From the NCBI GenBank assembly GCA_050486265.1, contig JBJHCY010000013.1:25475-89474 (forward strand): DNA of 64,000 nt, read 5' to 3'. A program made the position numbers and the translations under genes. Source of the stretch: SLFH01 sp050486265 (GTDB taxonomy: Bacteria; Planctomycetota; Phycisphaerae; Phycisphaerales; UBA1924). The first letter of the stretch is position 1. Each line of letters starts with the position of its first letter. The notes beneath the pieces are model-generated. The model did no database searches, was not told the origin of the DNA, and worked only from the letters and a program-made list of their open reading frames with translations. This document shows, one piece after another, positions 59,655-64,000 of this stretch.

Positions 59655-59780
59655 TTAGCGACGCCACGGCTCGCGCCTTCGCGAAGGGCGACCACGCATG
59701 TGAGCACTCACATGAACCGTCTTGAGCGCCCACGGCCACGAATAGGGCGGCCGGCGCCAGTACGAACGAACACTTATCAT
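59655..59780 (-). CDS. possible 41-residue basic peptide
   Basis: Short frame on the minus strand with a good ribosome-binding site (AAAGAAGGAAAG, 3 nt from the ATG). The product is rich in Arg, Trp and Pro (MISVRSYWRRPPYSWPWALK, then HMRGRPSRRREPWRR). It could be a leader peptide or a toxin-like small protein, or a chance frame. Nothing downstream on the minus strand that it could control is close. Confidence 0.3.
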   Translation of the reverse strand: MISVRSYWRRPPYSWPWALKTVHVSAHMRGRPSRRREPWRR

Positions 59781-59870
59781 TTGCTTTCCTTCTTTGATTA
59801 GTGTTCAAACAACGACACCCCGCTCCTGCCGTCTGGAGCACGCTTGCAGGAGTTGATGCTCGGCGGCGGC

Positions 59871-59985
59871 CGTGGTAGCATTACCCAAGGGAGTAGCCAC
59901 CGGCACTTGCCGGTCCCGACCGCGTGGAGAGACGCATTTGGCTCGCAGTGTCCTTGAGCGTGCCAGCGCTCAAGGACATTTTTTT
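59871..59985 (+). ncRNA. candidate riboswitch-like RNA with perfect terminator
   Basis: Contains AAGGGAGTAGCC (59887-59898), a hairpin ACCGGC-ACTT-GCCGGT (59899-59914) and GGAGAGAC (59926-59933) followed by ATTTGG; CCAA 59885-59888 can pair with TTGG 59938-59941. The pair GGGGAGUAGC and GGAGAGACCUUU is what I remember of the yybP-ykoY (Mn2+) riboswitch core, so this may be a divergent member. It runs straight into a perfect terminator. No plus-strand gene follows before 60705, so it might be an orphan regulator or a small RNA. Confidence 0.35.
59949..59985 (+). terminator. strong intrinsic terminator
   Basis: Perfect 12-bp stem TGTCCTTGAGCG (59949-59960) and CGCTCAAGGACA (59967-59978), loop TGCCAG, then seven T. 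The T-run is only on the plus strand, so it ends a plus-strand transcript although no plus-strand gene lies just upstream. Confidence 0.92.
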
Positions 59986-59987
59986 GA

Positions 59988-60524
59988 CTAATGCCGCTTG
60001 CTACAGAAAGTCTTGGCGGCGGCCGTGTCCGTGGCATTCAAACCCCTATCTGGGTGAAGCCCACCTTCCTTTGTGGACTTCTTCCGATATCGATGGGGCT
60101 TGGGCCCCACCCCATTTTCTATAACTTCAATAGTTTCCGATCCGTCTCTCGCGAACCTAGCCAGAACTTTGCGAACCGCTTCGGTTGTCACCACAGCATC
60201 CCCTGCCAATCCGAGGCATTCGATGTCGAGAATCAAGTCATCTGCAGTGAACTCATTGAGCGGTGTCCACTTCACAGCTGCTCGCACCACATGAGTAACT
60301 CCGCGAGAACACTTTCGATTAACACAGGCCATCGATTTGCGATGGTGAGAGGTCCGGCTCCCGCTAGACTCATGGCGATCGCGCAACGCTCCAAGAATCG
60401 CTTCGCTCCGCTCACTAATGGAGTCAATACGGCACTGGATCGCCCACAACCTCTGCTGTGCTTCCCTTCGCTCTCGACCAAGTTCCTTCAACCGTTCGAC
60501 CAATATGTCTGCCCGCTCACTCAT
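59988..60524 (-). CDS. hypothetical protein with N-terminal coiled coil
   Basis: 178 residues, unknown. MSERADILVERLKELGRERR followed by EAQQRLWAIQCRIDSISERS is a strongly predicted coiled coil (~1-50). A basic linker (RTSHHRKSMACVNRKCSRG) leads to a helical domain NEFTADDLILDIECLGLAG then VTTEAVRKVLARFARDG, which resembles a small winged-helix, and a basic tail. DNA or RNA binding is plausible. The gene is visibly less GC-rich than its neighbours, as is the whole 59.6-60.7 kb stretch, hinting at transfer. Start ATG 60524; a GTG just before is possible. Confidence 0.6.
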   Translation of the reverse strand: MSERADILVERLKELGRERREAQQRLWAIQCRIDSISERSEAILGALRDRHESSGSRTSHHRKSMACVNRKCSRGVTHVVRAAVKWTPLNEFTADDLILDIECLGLAGDAVVTTEAVRKVLARFARDGSETIEVIENGVGPKPHRYRKKSTKEGGLHPDRGLNATDTAAAKTFCSKRH

Positions 60525-60704
60525 CACTTACCCCAATGAGGCTCGCCTGAGCGCGAGAACGCTCACAACGCCTTACCGAGACCAGCCCATCCCCTCAATT
60601 ATATACCAGCGGCACACAAGCGGCGCAAATTCTCGACAACCTGTCGATTGTCTGTCTGAACTACATGGCTTGACTCCCGCCCTCCAGCCCGCTTTCCTCG
60701 CCCG

Positions 60705-61472
60705 ATGAGGATCATCGGCGGTGAATTCAAGAGGCGGCGGCTCCACACACCCAAGGACGCCTCGACCACGCGCCCCATGCCCGACCATGTCCGCCAGGCG
60801 GTCTTCAACCTCCTACGCGGGCACTTCGAGGGCGAGGCCGTGCTCGACACCTTCGCGGGCACCGGCGCGATCGGGCTCGAGGCGGTCAGCCGCGGCGCCA
60901 AGCGCGTCGTCCTCATCGAGAAGAACCGGCACATCGCCAAGCTCATCGAGCGGAACATCGAGGAGCTGGGCTGCGCCGACCGGGCGGAGCTGGTCGTGGG
61001 CGACGCCCTCGGGCCCGCGGCGCTGATGCGCTGCCCCGACCCGGCCCACATCATCTTTCTGGACCCCCCCTTCCCTCTCGTGCGCGACCCGGACGGGTGG
61101 GAGCGGTTCGTGCGCCAGTTCGAGCGCCTGATCGCCAAGCTCGACGACACGGGCTACGCCGTGCTCCGGACCCCGTGGCCCTTTTTTCACCAGGAGCCCG
61201 CTCCCGCGCCGAGGCGGGATGAGGACGAGAGCGTGGTTTACGATCTGGACCGTGACGGCCCGCTGGACGCCGAGGAGATCGAAGCCCTCGCCGACGAAGC
61301 CGACGACGAGCCGATGGCCGCCGAGCCTCACCAGCCGCCGGCCAAGACGCCCGTCGACCTGAACTTTTCTTTCGCGTTGGGGCCCGAGACGCACATCTAC
61401 GGCAAGTCGGCGGTTCACCTGTACATGAAGCGACCCCCCGGAGAGCGGGGAGTGGAGGAACGAGACGAATGA
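60705..61472 (+). CDS. rsmD: RsmD-like 16S rRNA m2G966 methyltransferase
   Basis: 255 residues; SAM-dependent N2-guanine methylation of 16S rRNA. Family N-terminus MRIIGGEFKRRRLHTPKDAS with TRPMPDHVRQAVFNLL, motif I LDTFAGTGAIGLEAVSRGA near 47, VLIEKN, and catalytic motif IV HIIFLDPPFPL near 115. An acidic insertion (~180-215, DEDESVVYDLDRDGPLDAEE) makes it longer than E. coli RsmD (198). The TGA overlaps the next gene's ATG by 4 nt, so the two are coupled. Confidence 0.9.
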   Translation: MRIIGGEFKRRRLHTPKDASTTRPMPDHVRQAVFNLLRGHFEGEAVLDTFAGTGAIGLEAVSRGAKRVVLIEKNRHIAKLIERNIEELGCADRAELVVGDALGPAALMRCPDPAHIIFLDPPFPLVRDPDGWERFVRQFERLIAKLDDTGYAVLRTPWPFFHQEPAPAPRRDEDESVVYDLDRDGPLDAEEIEALADEADDEPMAAEPHQPPAKTPVDLNFSFALGPETHIYGKSAVHLYMKRPPGERGVEERDE

Positions 61473-62944
61473 ACGCCACGAGACTGTTTGCCGTTGTCTG
61501 TCTGCTGCTGCTCGCCTTTCCTGCCGCGGCCGAGCCCGAGGGCCTCGACGCGCTCCTGGGCGAGAGGCCCTCGCCGGGCCATGTCGAAGAGATGACCCAG
61601 CACGAGGACCCGGAGGTCTGGGCCTTCTGGCTCTCCAACGGGATCCGCGTGATCGTCATGCCGCACGGCCAAGGGGCGGGCATGATCGAGGCTTCGGTGC
61701 AGGTCAGCGGCGGACGCCTGATCGAAGGGCCGGGCGAGGCGGGGATGGCCGAGGCCGCGTCGGCGATGCTGATGCAGCCCGAGACGGGCGAGCACAGCGC
61801 CCGTGCGATCCGCGAGGCGCTTGGGGCCAAGCGGCTGCAGTTCTCGGGGCAGATGGCCCCCGACGCGATCCAGTACCGGTTGCGCGCTACGCCCGAGACG
61901 CTGGAGGAGGGCTTCCGCGTCATGCACGCGGTGCTGAGCGACCCAGGCGTGGACCTGGCCAACCTCCGACGCTGGAAGCAGGTGCAGCGCCAGCGGATCA
62001 CGATCTCGACGGAGTCGGCAACGGCGATGTTCGCCCGCCAGCTCGGCTTGGTGATCAGCCCCGATCGCGGCGGCCCGATGCACCCGCTCGACGATGCGGA
62101 CATCGCCGCGCTCGAGGCGGACGCCCTGCGTTCGTGGATGCGGACCGCGTTCAACGAGCGTCCGATCGAGATCGCGATCGTGGGCGATGTCGAGGTCGAG
62201 CCGACGATGGACCTGGTCCGTCGCTACTTCGGCTCGCTGCCGGCGCGCGAGCGTCCTTCGCCGGAGGAGCTCCGCCCGTACGCCGATCGGGTCGCCACGC
62301 CCGCAGAGGCCGTCAGTTCCGAGGCGTGGGTCGAGAGCGACTCGCCCCGGTCGATGGCGCTTGCGGGCTTCCGGGGCTTGGAGATCGCCGACATCCCCAC
62401 GGTGCGCGCCATGCACATCGCCCAGTACGCCCTGGGCAACCGGCTGGACCACGAACTCCGCCTGGCCGAGAAGGCGACGGCGGTGGTCGCCCGCTCGATG
62501 CCCGCCGAGGGGCCTTCGAGCCTCGGCGTCTTCTTCCTTGGCGCGATGATCGCCCCGGGCGAGGCCGCCGACATGGCCGACACCCTCCACGCCCAGATCG
62601 ATCGCTTCGCGACCGAGGGCCCCACCGAGGGCGAGATGGAGATCGCCCTTCAAGCCATCACCAACGAGCTCGACGGCGCCTGGATGGGCCACTCCTACTG
62701 GGCCCACAATGTGCTCGGCGCCGTCACCCGGCGCGGCATCGCCATCGAGGACGCCCTCATCCGCATCGAGGACTACGAGCCGATCACCGCCGAAGAGGTC
62801 CGCGAGCGCTTCGCCGCCTTCATCGACCCCGATCGACGCATCACCGTCGTCATCGAGACGATCGAGCCCTTCGTCGAGCCCGAGCCCGAAGGGCCCTCGC
62901 CCGACCCGGCCCAGACCGAGACCAGAGACGAGAGCGGCGACTGA
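61469..62944 (+). CDS. M16-family peptidase-like protein lacking the zinc motif
   Basis: 491 residues. Signal peptide MNATRLFAVVCLLLLAFP then AAA. Two M16 halves: the first has ASVQVSGGRLIEGPGEAGMA with AEAASAML where active members have HxxEH, so the zinc ligands are missing; the second has SMALAGFRGLEIADIPTVRA and ALGNRLDHELRLAEKATAVV with the usual L-x-x-E-L-R segment. Resembles the non-catalytic partner subunits of periplasmic or secreted M16 pairs; a catalytic partner is not in the window. Translationally coupled to rsmD. A strong terminator follows. Confidence 0.82.
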   Translation: MNATRLFAVVCLLLLAFPAAAEPEGLDALLGERPSPGHVEEMTQHEDPEVWAFWLSNGIRVIVMPHGQGAGMIEASVQVSGGRLIEGPGEAGMAEAASAMLMQPETGEHSARAIREALGAKRLQFSGQMAPDAIQYRLRATPETLEEGFRVMHAVLSDPGVDLANLRRWKQVQRQRITISTESATAMFARQLGLVISPDRGGPMHPLDDADIAALEADALRSWMRTAFNERPIEIAIVGDVEVEPTMDLVRRYFGSLPARERPSPEELRPYADRVATPAEAVSSEAWVESDSPRSMALAGFRGLEIADIPTVRAMHIAQYALGNRLDHELRLAEKATAVVARSMPAEGPSSLGVFFLGAMIAPGEAADMADTLHAQIDRFATEGPTEGEMEIALQAITNELDGAWMGHSYWAHNVLGAVTRRGIAIEDALIRIEDYEPITAEEVRERFAAFIDPDRRITVVIETIEPFVEPEPEGPSPDPAQTETRDESGD

Positions 62945-62977
62945 ACCGTCGGGCCCGAGCCGGGTCGCACACAAGAG

Positions 62978-63017
62978 AAAACCGGCCGGACCTCTGGGTC
63001 CGGCCGGTTGTTTTTTC
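62978..63017. terminator. bidirectional intrinsic terminator
   Basis: Thirteen-bp stem AACCGGCCGGACC (62980-62992) and GGTCCGGCCGGTT (62997-63009), loop TCTG, with GTTTTTT on one side and GAGAAA on the other. Serves the M16-like gene and the convergent atpG. Confidence 0.92.
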
Positions 63018-63032
63018 TCACGCTTGTTCAGG

Positions 63033-63923
63033 CTACTCCAGAGCCGCGGCGCCGGAGATGATCTCCGTCAGCTCCGTGGTGATCTGGGCCTGGCGGGCGC
63101 GGTTGTACTTGCGGCTGAGGTCCTTGCCCATCTTGCCGGCGTTGTCGGTCGCGGACTTCATCGCGACCATCCGCGCCACATGCTCGGACACGATCGCGTC
63201 GTTGAACGCCTGGAAGAGCACGGTCCGGACCGCCGTCGGCACGATCGCCTCCAGCAGCGAGGCCTCGTCGGGCGAGAACTCGAACTGCAGCGAGCGCGAC
63301 GAACCCTCGGCGGGCCCGCCCTCACCGCCGTCGGTCTCCGGCGCCTTGAAGGGCAGGAGCTGCATGATCTCCGGCGCTTGGCGCCCCGCCGAGATGTACT
63401 TCATGTAGATCACGCGGATCGCGGAGAACTCGCCCGACGCGTACCGCTCGGTGTACTCGGCCGCGAGCTTCTGCACCTCGTCGAGTTTCGGCTTGTCGCC
63501 GAACTGGGCGTGGTGGCGTTCGACGCCGATGTTGTTGAACTTCAGGACGCCCAGGCCCTTCTTGCCGACGACCTCGATCGCGCCCGACGACGCCTTCTCG
63601 TTGGCCCGCAGGTGACGGAGGGCGGTGCGGAGGATCGAGCCGTTGTACGGCCCGCAAAGCCCGCGGTCGCTGGAGATGATCAGCGTCAGCTCGGGCTTGT
63701 TCTCGGCGCCGCTGACGCCCGAGAGCAGCGGGTGGTCCGCCCCCTCCATCCGCGAGAGCTGGCCGACGAGGTCGAGCAGGGCCTGGGTGTAGGGCTTGCT
63801 CGCCGTCGCGGCCTGCTGGGCGCGGCTGAACTTGCTCGTGGCGATCATCTGCATCGTGCGGGTGATCCGCTTGATGTTGCCGACCGCCTTCATCCGCTTC
63901 TTGATTTCGCGTGACTTGGCCAT
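63033..63923 (-). CDS. atpG: F1F0 ATP synthase gamma subunit
   Basis: 296 residues, central rotor stalk of F1. N-terminal helix MAKSREIKKRMKAVGNIKRI with TRTMQMIATSKFSRAQ, the Rossmann-like domain with SSDRGLCGPYNGSILR near 84, and the C-terminal helix SEHVARMVAMKSATDNAGKM followed by SRKYNRARQAQITTELTEII. Complete. An acidic/Gly-rich loop (KAPETDGGEGGPAEGSS, ~193-210) is a lineage-type insertion. Expected partners atpA and atpD lie outside the window. A G-rich heptamer array lies 47 bp upstream of the start. Confidence 0.96.
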   Translation of the reverse strand: MAKSREIKKRMKAVGNIKRITRTMQMIATSKFSRAQQAATASKPYTQALLDLVGQLSRMEGADHPLLSGVSGAENKPELTLIISSDRGLCGPYNGSILRTALRHLRANEKASSGAIEVVGKKGLGVLKFNNIGVERHHAQFGDKPKLDEVQKLAAEYTERYASGEFSAIRVIYMKYISAGRQAPEIMQLLPFKAPETDGGEGGPAEGSSRSLQFEFSPDEASLLEAIVPTAVRTVLFQAFNDAIVSEHVARMVAMKSATDNAGKMGKDLSRKYNRARQAQITTELTEIISGAAALE

Positions 63924-63970
63924 GGGCGGACAGTGTAGGTGCGACCCCGGTCGAGGTCATGGGCTGGAGG

Positions 63971-64000
63971 GCGCGGGGCGCGGGGCGCGGGGCGCGGGGC
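63971..64000. repeat. heptamer array (CGCGGGG)n, cut by window end
   Basis: Four exact copies of CGCGGGG from 63972 and continuing off the window, upstream of atpG on the opposite strand (C-rich on the atpG coding strand). Confidence 0.85.

Overview
The window is about 64 kb of very GC-rich bacterial DNA. It most resembles a planctomycete of the class Phycisphaerae. Pointers are a run of secreted proteins ending in a two-loop dockerin-like module that terminates in Gly-Cys, a PEP-CTERM-type anchor of the PAPSA...RRRR kind, many small lipoproteins, mostly monocistronic genes with intrinsic terminators, and scattered housekeeping genes (trpE, clpS, pheT, phoH, gpsA, rsmD, atpG). The taxonomic call is inference from these signatures; no rRNA gene is present.

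Layout. 1-4.3 kb: an RNA-repair locus of a Ro60-type protein (rsr, cut by the window edge), about 660 bp packed with Y-RNA-like and tRNA-like elements, then overlapping rtcB and rtcA. 4.7-7.5 kb: a PEP-CTERM-type surface protein, a coupled pair of unknown genes and a macro-domain protein. 7.6-9.3 kb: a dead restriction-modification pair, namely a beta-type DNA methyltransferase broken by a 1-nt deletion and a PaeR7I/XhoI-type endonuclease broken by an in-frame TGA, tail to tail. 9.3-17.7 kb: membrane proteins, an EamA transporter, then trpE-clpS-D-2-hydroxyacid dehydrogenase-ypdA on one strand. 17.7-23.6 kb: repeat-rich spacers (two near-identical 240-bp direct repeats, REP-like hairpins, heptamer arrays) around small lipoprotein genes and a pheT lacking its usual tRNA-binding insert. 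23.7-31.6 kb: a porin, a PhoB/PhoR-like two-component pair, phoH and a PgpH-like HD hydrolase. 31.7-39.2 kb: tRNA-dihydrouridine synthase, a BshB1-like deacetylase, mgtE, a P1B metal ATPase with an altered CPx motif, and gpsA.

39.3-52.5 kb is a surface-protein cluster: six of its seven genes encode secreted proteins with the same C-terminal dockerin-like module (M64 peptidase, a frameshifted adhesin-like protein, two proteins of unknown fold, a BNR-repeat protein, a trypsin-like protease). Most have their own terminator, so they look like separately expressed clients of one sorting or docking system whose machinery is outside the window. 52.6-59.4 kb: a PLP decarboxylase, a LuxR-type regulator, a UDP-galactopyranose-mutase-like flavoprotein and a CpcT-like lipoprotein. 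59.4-60.6 kb: a less GC-rich island with two candidate structured RNAs and an unknown gene. 60.7-63.9 kb: rsmD, an M16-like protein without the zinc motif, and atpG.

A recurrent feature of expression is a -10-like TANNNT box only 5-8 nt before the start codon of at least ten genes that lack a Shine-Dalgarno sequence, which predicts widespread leaderless transcripts. All functional calls come from reading the protein sequences by eye; no database search was possible.
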